A stretch of 64,000 bases of DNA from Acidiferrobacterales bacterium (lineage in GTDB: Bacteria; Pseudomonadota; Gammaproteobacteria; Arenicellales; Poriferihabitantaceae): the NCBI GenBank assembly GCA_019633985.1, contig JAHQWE010000005.1, forward strand, positions 56,258 through 120,257, written 5' to 3'. Below are positions 8,391-17,833 of this stretch, in pieces. The notes under the pieces were generated by a model that saw only the letters and a program-made list of their open reading frames with translations, ran no database searches and was not told where the DNA came from. Made by a program: the position numbers and the translations under genes. Every line of letters starts with the position of its first letter. The first letter of the stretch is position 1.

Positions 8391-10601
8391 TTAGCGACTG
8401 CGTTGCAGTTTGATGACCGATTTGTCGAGGTGAAGTTCTCGCATGATTTCAGCGAGATGGTTTCGATTCAATACTTCTATTACAAACAGCATACGTGAAA
8501 CATTACCGGCCTGCTCTTCGACAGTGAGTTTATTGATATTGGCATCATGGGAAGCGATGATATTGGTCAGCTCTGATAATACTCCCGGTTGATTGCGGGC
8601 GGTCAGCGTCAGTAACACCTCAAAATTACCCTTGGTATTTTCTGACCAGTTCAAATGAAAAAATTGATCCGGATGCTTCATTACACTGCGTGTATTGGCA
8701 CAACGAAGGCGATGGATCACCAGACCCTTGTCAGAAGTGGTGGTGCCAATGATTCGGTCATCGGGGATGGGGTAGCAGCACTTTGCGTAGTTCACCAGTA
8801 AACCCTCGGTGCCTTCAATGGTCATTTTTCCGTAGTTGGTTTTATTGTTGCTTTTGGGTTTTGCTCGGGTCTTTTTTTCGGGCAGCATTACCTCAGCCAA
8901 AAACTGCTTCGCCACCAGCGGCGCCAGCCTTTTACCAAAACCAATATCCGCCAGCAGTTCTGGCCAGTCCTTCAGATCAAGCGCGTTCAGCAGCGCGATT
9001 TTATGGTTACTGGGAATACGTATACGTCGGTAGCCTTGATCCCAAAGTGCTTTCTTGAACAGCTTTTGTCCCAACTTTACCGACTGCCTGGTTTTTTGTT
9101 TGTTCAGGTAATGGCGTATGGTCGAGCGCGCTTTCGAGGTTACCGCATAATTCAACCAACCCGGCTCGGGTCGCGAACGATTCGATGTGATAATTTCGAT
9201 ATGGTTGCCATTGCGTAAATTCTCATACAGTGGCACCGCCCGGTTATCGACCCTCGCTCCGACGCAGCGATTGCCAATGTCAGTGTGCACCGAGTATGCG
9301 AAATCCAGGGCAGTGGCGCCTCGTGGCAGGCGCTTGATGTCTCCCTTAGGTGTAAACACATAGACTTCGTCCGGATAAAGATCAGCCTTGAGGTGTTCGA
9401 TAAACTCGCCGGAATCTGACGACATCTGCTGAGATTCCAAAAAGCTGCTTAACCATTTTTGTGCGAGCTGCTGTGGAGCAGATTCATCGGTGGTGTCGGT
9501 TTTGTATCGCCAGTGTGAAGCGACTCCTGATTCCGCAATTCGGTGCATCGCGCGACTACGAATTTGGACTTCCACCGGTTGACCATAGGGGCCGAATACC
9601 GACGTGTGTAAGGACTGATATCCATTTGCTTTCGGGATCGCGATGTAGTCCTTAAAACTGGCGGGCCTCGGCTTATAGAGAGTATGAATAATGCCGAGCA
9701 CCAAGTAACACTGGTTGCGATTGTCGGTAATCACCCGTAACGCATTGATGTCGGCGATATCACGCAGGTCAATTTTGAGCTGCTTCTTCGCTTTACGATA
9801 AATACTATAAATGGTTTTTTCGCGGCCACCAACTTCAGCGATAATGTTGTGACGTCCGAGTGCCTCGTTAATTTTCAGGCAGGCCTCGTCAACGATTGAT
9901 TTTCTTCCTCTGCTGTTGCTGTCGAGCATTTTCTTTATTGCTCGATAGCGCTTTGGGTGCAAATTTTGAAGCGATAAATCTTCGAGAGTGGTGGAGAGCT
10001 CTCTCATGCCGATGCGGTTAGCGATCGGGGCATAGATATCCAGGGTTTGCTTGGCAATACGTTGGCGCTTCTCTTCCTTGAGCGAACCGAGGGTTCGCAT
10101 ATTGTGCAGTCGGTCGCAGAGTTTGATGATAATGACGCGAATATCCTGCGCCATGGCCATGAACATCTTTCGAAATGAGGCGGTTTCAGCGCTTTCCGGA
10201 TTCTGTCTGGAGTCGAGTTCCAGCTGGCTTACTTTACTGACACCATCAACGAGCAGCGCCACGTCTTCGCCGAATTTTTCCGATAGCTCGGCCAGGGTAA
10301 CGGGAGTATCTTCAACCACATCATGCAGAATCGCAGCGACGATAGTGCGGCTGTCCATGCGCATCTCTCCCAATATGCCGGCGACGGCAACCGGGTGAGA
10401 GATATAGGCTTCCCCACTTTGGCGGGTTTGCCCTTCATGGGCTTGAGCGCCAAATTCGCAGGCGAGATCGATCTCGGCAAGGGACGCGGTGTCCATGTAC
10501 TCGCCGAGTTTATTGAGTAATGCTTTTACCAGCGGTCGATGGGATTCATCGACCCTGGATTCGGGTCTGGAACGGAAGAGTTTTGCTTCAGGAAGCGGCA
10601 T
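8391..10601 (-). CDS. spoT: RelA/SpoT family bifunctional (p)ppGpp synthetase/hydrolase
   Basis: HD motif 'AAILHDVVEDT', synthetase domain, TGS 'VYVFTPKGDIKRLPRGATALDFAYSVHTDIG', C-terminal ACT; adjacent to rpoZ and gmk. Confidence 0.95.
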   Translation of the reverse strand: MPLPEAKLFRSRPESRVDESHRPLVKALLNKLGEYMDTASLAEIDLACEFGAQAHEGQTRQSGEAYISHPVAVAGILGEMRMDSRTIVAAILHDVVEDTPVTLAELSEKFGEDVALLVDGVSKVSQLELDSRQNPESAETASFRKMFMAMAQDIRVIIIKLCDRLHNMRTLGSLKEEKRQRIAKQTLDIYAPIANRIGMRELSTTLEDLSLQNLHPKRYRAIKKMLDSNSRGRKSIVDEACLKINEALGRHNIIAEVGGREKTIYSIYRKAKKQLKIDLRDIADINALRVITDNRNQCYLVLGIIHTLYKPRPASFKDYIAIPKANGYQSLHTSVFGPYGQPVEVQIRSRAMHRIAESGVASHWRYKTDTTDESAPQQLAQKWLSSFLESQQMSSDSGEFIEHLKADLYPDEVYVFTPKGDIKRLPRGATALDFAYSVHTDIGNRCVGARVDNRAVPLYENLRNGNHIEIITSNRSRPEPGWLNYAVTSKARSTIRHYLNKQKTRQSVKLGQKLFKKALWDQGYRRIRIPSNHKIALLNALDLKDWPELLADIGFGKRLAPLVAKQFLAEVMLPEKKTRAKPKSNNKTNYGKMTIEGTEGLLVNYAKCCYPIPDDRIIGTTTSDKGLVIHRLRCANTRSVMKHPDQFFHLNWSENTKGNFEVLLTLTARNQPGVLSELTNIIASHDANINKLTVEEQAGNVSRMLFVIEVLNRNHLAEIMRELHLDKSVIKLQRSR

Positions 10602-10636
10602 TCATTCCCAGGTGATCACCCTATACAGGCAACTAA

Positions 10637-10957
10637 CTAATTGCCAGCCAGTTGCGCGGCTAGCGCAGCGTCCAGATCGCTGGTTAAGGAATCTTCACCT
10701 TCCACAGTCAATTCTTCCCCTTCTTCGCCTTCAGAGAAATTGAGCTCAGGAATTGAGGTTTCTTCTTCCAAGATGGAGGGTCCGATAAAACCTTCTGCGA
10801 TTTCACGCAGAGCGATGACGGTGGGTTTGTCATTCTCTACAGGAACATGGGGTTCTGCGCCCAAAATCAGCTGGCGGGCACGTTTCGTGGCAACCAGAAC
10901 AAGCTGGAAGCGATTGTCTACATGCTCCAGGCAATCAGTTACGGTAATTCTTGCCAT
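10637..10957 (-). CDS. rpoZ: DNA-directed RNA polymerase omega subunit
   Basis: '[30 protein letters not shown]'. Confidence 0.96.
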   Translation of the reverse strand: MARITVTDCLEHVDNRFQLVLVATKRARQLILGAEPHVPVENDKPTVIALREIAEGFIGPSILEEETSIPELNFSEGEEGEELTVEGEDSLTSDLDAALAAQLAGN

Positions 10958-11091
10958 TTCTCTATCCTCTTAAATTCAATGCAATCTTAACAAAAAAGCG
11001 GTGCCACCCTAAATGAGACTAAAACCAGTAATTACAATGGTTTGGGTGCACACCCGTTATGGCCGCAGTTTCTACTGCAGCCGGAAATTCT

Positions 11092-11655
11092 TTACAGTCC
11101 GTCAACCGCCGCGATGAGTTGCGCTAGGGCGTTATCAAAATCATCATTGACGATAATTTTATCGAATTCATCGCTATGACTGATCTCGTTGCGTGCTTCC
11201 AGCATACGGTGAGCAATCACTTCCTCACTATCCTGGCCTCTATCTCGTAAGCGTTGTTCGAGCGCTTCGAGCGAAGGCGGCATTACGAACACGGACACCG
11301 CTCTGGGAAATGCTTCTCTGACTCTTCTTGCGCCTTGCCAGTCGATTTCCAGAATCGCATGTTTACCTTCGTTCAATCGATCTTCGATCGCCTGGACGGA
11401 TGTGCCATAGCGGTTTCCAAACACAACGGCATGTTCCACAAACAATCCATCTCCAACCATCTCCGCAAACTGCGCATGATCAACAAAATGATAATGCACC
11501 CCGTTTTCTTCACCAGGTCGAATGGACCGGGTAGTATGGGATACGGTTAACCCCACGTCCTGCCGAGAATCTACCAGCGCGCGGGTCAAACTGGTTTTGC
11601 CAGCACCAGACGGCGCAGAAACAATAAGAACACCAGGAGAGTCCATCACGACCAA
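11092..11655 (-). CDS. gmk: Guanylate kinase
   Basis: 'GVLIVSAPSGAGKTSLTRAL', 'VSHTTRSIRPGEENGVHYHFV'. Confidence 0.96.
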   Translation of the reverse strand: MVVMDSPGVLIVSAPSGAGKTSLTRALVDSRQDVGLTVSHTTRSIRPGEENGVHYHFVDHAQFAEMVGDGLFVEHAVVFGNRYGTSVQAIEDRLNEGKHAILEIDWQGARRVREAFPRAVSVFVMPPSLEALEQRLRDRGQDSEEVIAHRMLEARNEISHSDEFDKIIVNDDFDNALAQLIAAVDGL

Positions 11656-11750
11656 AACAATTCAACGGGCAGATTACGGTAAAGGCGCAGGATTGCGCTC
11701 ACTCGCGTAAAAACCGCTTGTCGAGGCCGGTTCAGCGCGGGGCGCGTATT

Positions 11751-12617
11751 CTATTCGATATTCTGCACTTGTTCACGCATCTGATCGATCAAAACCTTCA
11801 ATTCTACCGATGCGTTCGTATTTCGAAGGTCCACCGCCTTCGATCCCAGCGTATTGGCTTCACGATTGAGTTCTTGCATCAGAAAATCGAGGCGCCTTCC
11901 TGCCGGTTTCTTTTGCCCAATCACACGTTGTACTTCATCAAAGTGCGTTTCTAGCCGATCCAGCTCTTCGCTGACGTCGCTTCGAGTCAGTAATATTGCC
12001 AACTCCTGTGACAGTCTTGCCGGATCTATTTCGTCTCCTAGCTCTTCCAGTCGGCGATTCCAACGCTGTTTGAGCCCGAGTTCTATATCAGGCAGCGCAT
12101 CCCGCAGCGAAGATACAATCACCCTAGAGTCGTCAATTCTGTCCAGAATCATCTGTGCCAGCCTCTCCCCCTCCCGATTGCGAGCGATGACCAGGCCATC
12201 CAGCGCTTCGCTCAATCCATCCTGCGCCGCCTTCGTCAGCGCATCCTCGTTGGCCTCGGGCTGTTTCAAGATTCCTTGCCAGCGCAGGACATCCAGTGAA
12301 TGGGGAGAGGTCACGTTGGGCATGCGCGACTCCACGCTCTGCAGGGCGGAAGCAAGCGCCTCCAGTGCCCCGTCATTGATTTCCATTTCCAGAGTTTCAC
12401 CCTTGCCCGCTTCATATTTTAGAAGGGCATCAATTCGCCCTCGGTTAACGCGCTCGTTGATGAGGGTCCGACAGCGGGTTTCTATCACTTTAAGCTCGTC
12501 GGGGAGTTTGAGATGCGCGTCGAGATAACGATGATTGACGCTTCGAACCTCCCAAATCAGACTGCGTCCCTGGAATTCAGTTTGCGTTCGGCAAAAGGCC
12601 GTCATACTCGCGGTCAT
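11751..12617 (-). CDS. YicC family protein (stress-induced endoribonuclease-like)
   Basis: 'MTASMTAFCRTQTEFQGRSLIWEVRSVNHRYLDAHLKLP' and 'KPAGRRLDFLMQELNREANTLGSKA'; start set to the canonical Met inside the longer ORF. Confidence 0.93.
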   Translation of the reverse strand: MTASMTAFCRTQTEFQGRSLIWEVRSVNHRYLDAHLKLPDELKVIETRCRTLINERVNRGRIDALLKYEAGKGETLEMEINDGALEALASALQSVESRMPNVTSPHSLDVLRWQGILKQPEANEDALTKAAQDGLSEALDGLVIARNREGERLAQMILDRIDDSRVIVSSLRDALPDIELGLKQRWNRRLEELGDEIDPARLSQELAILLTRSDVSEELDRLETHFDEVQRVIGQKKPAGRRLDFLMQELNREANTLGSKAVDLRNTNASVELKVLIDQMREQVQNIE

Positions 12618-12994
12618 CGCATTGCTCCGGGTGATTTTTTTTCTCGGCGGGCTTCGGATCATATCAAAACCAGTCCCTGGACTGCAGGTAAATCCCTGCT
12701 CAGAGCGGTGCTTTTGCAACATATTCCGAAATATCTTTTCAGGAAATCAATGAGATACTTCGCTATGGGAAAAGCAGGTGATCTGATACTATCTCGCCTC
12801 AGTGTTGCTGCTCGATCTGTAGCGATTTAGCGTAAACAGGGTCGCCTCGGAAATTCTCACGACACGGTGCTGGGTATATTCTTGATAGACCTTCAACCTG
12901 GGTTTTACCCGCAATTCATCGACAACATAAAACTGGATATCTGGAGGCTACGCTGCTCAACCACCAAATTGGATAGCGAAGTGAACAATCGTTA

Positions 12995-13984
12995 ATGGGA
13001 ATTTTTACTAAAAAGCCAGCCAAGGAACCTGAAGAACAGGCTCCTGCTGAGACAAACAGCGAGCAAACACGTCGCTATCCTATTAAATCGGGAGAGTCGA
13101 TAGAAAACTATTTGGTAGAAGGGGTCATTGGCGGTGGTGGCTTTAGTATTGTTTATCGCGCCTTCGATGCAACACTCGGAGAGAGTGTTGTACTCAAAGA
13201 ATACTTCCCCAACCTGCTCGCTATTCGCGGCAGTGGCAATGATATCAAACCGATCACTCCGAAAAAGAAATCGGCATTTGATGTTGGGATGCAGCAATTC
13301 TTCGCGGAAGCGCATGCGCTGTCGAAAGTGAGCCATCCAAATGTGATTAACATCATTAACGTATTTCGCAGTAATAACACCGCTTACATGGTATCCAAAC
13401 TGCAGCCAGGGAAAGATTTACGATGGATGATCAAACGCTGTCAGGGGGATCTTGATCAAGGATTTATTCAAAAGGTAATGCCCCCGGTGATTTCCGGCGT
13501 CGACTCTTTGCATCGAGCAGGAATACTGCATCTGGATATCAAACCGGCCAATATCTTACTGCGGACAGTTGGTGGGCCATTGCTGCTGGATTTTGGCGCG
13601 AGCAAAACCATGAGTCGTCAGGAGAGATTTAGCAGCTTCCAGACCCTGACGCCCGGCTTTGCTCCCCCGGAACAGCATCACAAAGCGGAACTTGGCCCGG
13701 GCTCTGATATCTATGCCATTGGCGCGACCATCTACGCCTGTGTCACTGGTCGACCACCACCGACTTCTTTGAAACGGGAGCAGAAGGAGCGAGAGTTGAA
13801 ACTGAAGGGTGCAGAGAAGAATGTATCGAATAGTGTAATTGAAGCACTTAAATGGGCGCTGGAGTTAGAAATGAACAAGCGTCCGCAAAATGTTCGAGAA
13901 TTTGCCAACCTTTTGATGCAGGATTCGGAGTGGGGTTCTTATGACCTGTTTCAGGAAGATCTGATGCGGAACTTCGGGCGCTAA
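12995..13984 (+). CDS. Serine/threonine protein kinase (Hanks type)
   Basis: 'GGGGFSIVYRAFD', 'HLDIKPANILLR', 'DFGASKTMS', 'PGFAPPEQ'. Confidence 0.93.
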   Translation: MGIFTKKPAKEPEEQAPAETNSEQTRRYPIKSGESIENYLVEGVIGGGGFSIVYRAFDATLGESVVLKEYFPNLLAIRGSGNDIKPITPKKKSAFDVGMQQFFAEAHALSKVSHPNVINIINVFRSNNTAYMVSKLQPGKDLRWMIKRCQGDLDQGFIQKVMPPVISGVDSLHRAGILHLDIKPANILLRTVGGPLLLDFGASKTMSRQERFSSFQTLTPGFAPPEQHHKAELGPGSDIYAIGATIYACVTGRPPPTSLKREQKERELKLKGAEKNVSNSVIEALKWALELEMNKRPQNVREFANLLMQDSEWGSYDLFQEDLMRNFGR

Positions 13985-14042
13985 TCCCCCCTTTCCAAGT
14001 GCAGCAGCTGCAGAGGACGCAGTGCTTATTCAATATGTCTCC

Positions 14043-14849
14043 TTATTCCTCCTGCGGTGGTGTTGCCGTTAGCTGCAGTTTCCTATAGTTGAACCCCGTT
14101 TCTATTGTTGGCTTCACAACTTGAAAGAAAGGGGAGACGTCAAAATCCCGCGGCGTAAACAGGCTGTGGTGTCGAATGTGGAGAATCTCCTGTTCGATAA
14201 ACCATTGCTTGGAGTGATAGGGATGTCCTGAACCGCTTGCATCCTTCGGTTTTATAGTCGGCAAAATGGGATAGTGGATAGACTGAAAGGTTTCGGCAAT
14301 CAATGTCGAACAGATTGCCCGAGAGGGATCTCCGCTACCCAACGCAATCATGCGCCGCCGAAATCTTGCGGGAATAGGCGGTGTGGGTAAGAGATAGCGC
14401 ATCAGGTCGATAATATGTTTGAGATCGTAGTCTTTACCGATCGCAGCGACCATTTTGCTCACAAGTATTTTGCGGTCTTCCGGCGACAGGCCGATCGGGC
14501 GACATATCCGCGTATTGATATGGTGGTATCGGGATAATGGCGAAGCAATCACACCCTTCCCAAGCTCAGCCTCTACCAGGGTGCAGCGCTCACCGCTCTC
14601 AGTATATTGCTCGGTCGCCCCCCCAGCAAAAAATGCGGCATGGGACCAGGTTGATTGCGTGAGATACTTTATTACGTTACTGATTCTGGTGTCGCCCTCC
14701 ACCAACAAAATATCCCCCGGTTGCAAATGCCGGTGTAATCCAGGGGATTCATGGCTGGAGAAGCTCGTGTAGTTCTTAATATTTCTCGTGAGATAGGAGG
14801 CGAGCGCCTTCCCGATTTTTTCCCGAGCTCGATTGACTAACAACGACAT
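14043..14849 (-). CDS. YiiX/YebB-like NlpC/P60-type (permuted papain-fold) hydrolase
   Basis: 'HLQPGDILLVEGDTRISNVIKYLTQSTWSHAAFFAG' and 'RAICSTLIAETFQS' carrying the His and Cys. Confidence 0.75.
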   Translation of the reverse strand: MSLLVNRAREKIGKALASYLTRNIKNYTSFSSHESPGLHRHLQPGDILLVEGDTRISNVIKYLTQSTWSHAAFFAGGATEQYTESGERCTLVEAELGKGVIASPLSRYHHINTRICRPIGLSPEDRKILVSKMVAAIGKDYDLKHIIDLMRYLLPTPPIPARFRRRMIALGSGDPSRAICSTLIAETFQSIHYPILPTIKPKDASGSGHPYHSKQWFIEQEILHIRHHSLFTPRDFDVSPFFQVVKPTIETGFNYRKLQLTATPPQEE

Positions 14850-14927
14850 TCAGAACTGTAGAGAAAGCAGGCTATCGAGGCTATTTCCGATTCGATTGGC
14901 ATTCGTTTGCTTCATAGAATAGTGAAT

Positions 14928-15050
14928 TTAACTGGACACCGCATTCTTGCGGACTCGTTCTCGAACCCCTCTGGCAATCCAGCCAAAACAAAACCCGGCC
15001 AGAGAAGCGACCAGTAACCCAATAGCGATTTCACCTAATAAATAAGCCAT
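14928..15050 (-). CDS. Putative 40-aa single-TM small protein
   Basis: Reverse-strand ORF: MAYLLGEIAIGLLVASLAGFCFGWIARGVRERVRKNAVSS*; one TM segment then a basic tail; lies between two same-strand genes. Confidence 0.5.
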   Translation of the reverse strand: MAYLLGEIAIGLLVASLAGFCFGWIARGVRERVRKNAVSS

Positions 15051-15119
15051 AGCTGTGATTTGATATCTAAATGAGTATTCTCAAGATGGACAGTTTTCCC
15101 GCTCTGCGGACTGGTTTTG

Positions 15120-16565
15120 TTATTCATTCCCCACCGTCATCCAGTTAATGATACGCATATCGGGAAACATGGTGTGAAGAGAATTCGCTACCGCGAAATG
15201 CGCCGCTTTGTTTTTAGCGTCACCGCTTACCATCACCGCATTGTCCGCTACTGTTAATCCAAACGCGCTATCGGGAATAGCCGGTGTTAAAACCGACCAT
15301 CGATCAAGCCATTCACTAAACGCCACATTTGGCTCAACACTAATGAATGCTTCCAGCTCGGTCACACCGAGTTGTTCTTTCAAAGTCTCGATCAAGTTGG
15401 CCCGTGCTCGAATCCCCGGCATTCGGCCACTTACGATAGCTCTGCTACTGTCGCGGAATAATGAAATTTCTGGCTTCCTCGTGGCTGGATCAACAAACAA
15501 CTGGTTGTCTACCAGGGACGCTAGCTCCGCACGCTCGATGGCGATCATCACTTCTCCCAGTTGTTCACTACTGTCGACCCGACCCCATAGCACTAGCCCG
15601 TTACCGCTTGTTTCCAGTCTGAGGTCATGTACCTCGCTCAAGGCTGGTAGTACTTTTGCAACTCTTCGAATCAGCCTGGGGCTGGACAGAGTGGTGTTGT
15701 ACTGAAGGTCACTGGTGACCGCATCTTCCTCATCGACATCGGCAAGGGCAACTAGCCCGCGCAGCAGCTGTTTACCGGTTTTAGGATCTGGAATTTGCCC
15801 GCGAAGAGCGGCGCCGTTCCAGCCCGCTATCAGAGAGATAGAAGCACTGTTTTGATCTTCCGCCACACGAACCTGATAGTTAACCTTGATGTCTTTTCCA
15901 AGTCGAGCAGACAGTGCATATCGCAAGCGATTTTTCTCGTCAGCATCGGCGGCAACACCAGTCACCATGAGAACATCGCGCCAGCCATAAAGCGTAAACT
16001 GCTCTAGACCGATCAATGTTTCCAACGCAGGTTGAGCAGCGTTGATCCAAAATGGTGTGCCAAGCCGGTCGTCGATTCGAATGCGATCACGTATTCCCGC
16101 TTCCGGAAATGCACGCTTAACCGCCTGTACCACAAGGTCCAGGTCGTTGCCGGCAAGCTGGCCTTCCAAACTTATTTTGTGTTGTGTTCGGGAAACTTGT
16201 AGTTCGGCGGAGGGTTTTGGTTTTTGTTCTACCTGCTTCATCACTCGTCTAACTGAAGGTAGCGCATATGCTTTCTCCACCAGCTGACCGAGGTTTCGTC
16301 CAGGTTCGATTGTGCCGCGAAAAATTACCGTTTGGCCATCGACGGAGGTGAGAGGAGTTGCCCAAGTATGGTCTAACAACAACGATTCCACATCTGTTTC
16401 CACACCATTCGCAATTTTGCTCTGTAGAGTAATACAGAGTGTCACTAGCAGTATCGACATGATGATTACACCCCAATACACCACGCGCTGCATTGCTTGA
16501 TGCGCGGGCATACGCTCGAGCTCTTCAAATGTTGATATCAGCGCCGCGAGAGAACGACCTAACAT
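15120..16565 (-). CDS. Membrane-anchored periplasmic protein with repeated BON-like units
   Basis: N-terminal TM (VVYWGVIIMSILLVTLCITL) then several alpha/beta repeats such as 'LRLETSGNGLVLWGRVDSSEQLGEVMIAIERA'; BON assignment is by eye. Confidence 0.5.
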   Translation of the reverse strand: MLGRSLAALISTFEELERMPAHQAMQRVVYWGVIIMSILLVTLCITLQSKIANGVETDVESLLLDHTWATPLTSVDGQTVIFRGTIEPGRNLGQLVEKAYALPSVRRVMKQVEQKPKPSAELQVSRTQHKISLEGQLAGNDLDLVVQAVKRAFPEAGIRDRIRIDDRLGTPFWINAAQPALETLIGLEQFTLYGWRDVLMVTGVAADADEKNRLRYALSARLGKDIKVNYQVRVAEDQNSASISLIAGWNGAALRGQIPDPKTGKQLLRGLVALADVDEEDAVTSDLQYNTTLSSPRLIRRVAKVLPALSEVHDLRLETSGNGLVLWGRVDSSEQLGEVMIAIERAELASLVDNQLFVDPATRKPEISLFRDSSRAIVSGRMPGIRARANLIETLKEQLGVTELEAFISVEPNVAFSEWLDRWSVLTPAIPDSAFGLTVADNAVMVSGDAKNKAAHFAVANSLHTMFPDMRIINWMTVGNE

Positions 16566-17701
16566 ACTGTGTTCGTCTGATAGGGGGAGTGTTTTTCAAC
16601 GGCCCGTATGTAGCCGCGAACTCCGGACTGTTCGCGCTCAACGAAGTCGGCGATGGCTTCCCGGAACGGTTGCCCGGCAATCCAGTGAAGCGAACGCGTT
16701 TGTGTGGGGATAAACCCGCGCGCAATCTTGTGTTCGCCTTGAGCGCCTGGGTCAAAACGTTGCAAGCCTCTCTCGATACAATACTCAATGCCCTGGTAAT
16801 AACACACCTCGAAATGCAGGCTGTCCAGATAACCACGGCACCCCCAGTGTCGTCCATACAAGGTGTGCTCGTCCGCGTACATCAGCGCACCGGCGATACA
16901 CACGTCCTGTGCATAGACCAGCACCAGCAATACATGGTCAGGGAGTTCGCTGGCTACCTGCTTGAAAAACCCTACATTGAAGGCAGGTGATCCATATTTG
17001 CGATCATAGATAGCCCGATACATGCTCGTAAATTCGGCCCAGTCATGATCGGTTGCAGTATGCCCATCCAGACGTTTAATCTGAACCCCGGATTCAGCTA
17101 CCTTGCGTCGCTCCTGCCGTATGTTCTTTCGTTTTTTCGATTTTAGAGTTAAAAGAAACTCGTCGAAACTACGATAGCCACGGTTGTGCCAATGAAATTG
17201 GCAGTCAATCCGCATTAACGGCTCATGCTGTTGCAGAGCGGAAAAGTCGGCCTCTCTGACAAAGAGTGAATGCGCACCACTGAAGTGATGTTGGTGCATG
17301 AACTGTCTGAGCCCTGCAATCAATTTCTCACTGATTTCAACTATCCTGTCGGCAGGCGCTAAAACTCTTTGCCCGGTAGCAGGCGTAAACGGAATGGCGT
17401 TAACTAACTTGGGATAATACTCCATTCCAGCGCGGTGATAGGCATCTGCCCAAGCGTGGTCAAAGACAAACTCTCCCCAGGAGTTGTGTTTCTCATATAA
17501 AGGCATTGCTCCGAGCAGATTATCTCCGTCATCGTAGCAAGTGAGATGGCGAGGAATCCAGCCTGCATGTTCTCCAACACAGCGGTGCTGTTCCATCGCC
17601 GCGAGGAATTCGTGGCGCAAGAAAGGGTAGTCATTATCAACCATTGCATTCCATTGATGCGGGTCGATATCTGCGATGCGTGAATACAGTTTGATTTGCA
17701 C
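16559..17701 (-). CDS. GNAT/FemAB-like N-acyltransferase (DUF482/PF04339 type)
   Basis: 'FLRHEFLAAMEQHRCVGEHAGW', 'YGRHWGCRGYLDSLHFEVCYYQGIEYCIERGLQRFDPGAQGEHKIARGF'. Confidence 0.88.
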   Translation of the reverse strand: MQIKLYSRIADIDPHQWNAMVDNDYPFLRHEFLAAMEQHRCVGEHAGWIPRHLTCYDDGDNLLGAMPLYEKHNSWGEFVFDHAWADAYHRAGMEYYPKLVNAIPFTPATGQRVLAPADRIVEISEKLIAGLRQFMHQHHFSGAHSLFVREADFSALQQHEPLMRIDCQFHWHNRGYRSFDEFLLTLKSKKRKNIRQERRKVAESGVQIKRLDGHTATDHDWAEFTSMYRAIYDRKYGSPAFNVGFFKQVASELPDHVLLVLVYAQDVCIAGALMYADEHTLYGRHWGCRGYLDSLHFEVCYYQGIEYCIERGLQRFDPGAQGEHKIARGFIPTQTRSLHWIAGQPFREAIADFVEREQSGVRGYIRAVEKHSPYQTNTVC

Positions 17702-17833
17702 CCCTTGATTTTAATCCACCACCGCAACAGTCACCACCTACAATGCGGCTCTGGCAGGCGAGTTAGTGCAACTGACAGGTCCAGCCCAACATCCTATAAT
17801 CTGTGATCAGTTAACTCATCTCTATAGAGTGTG

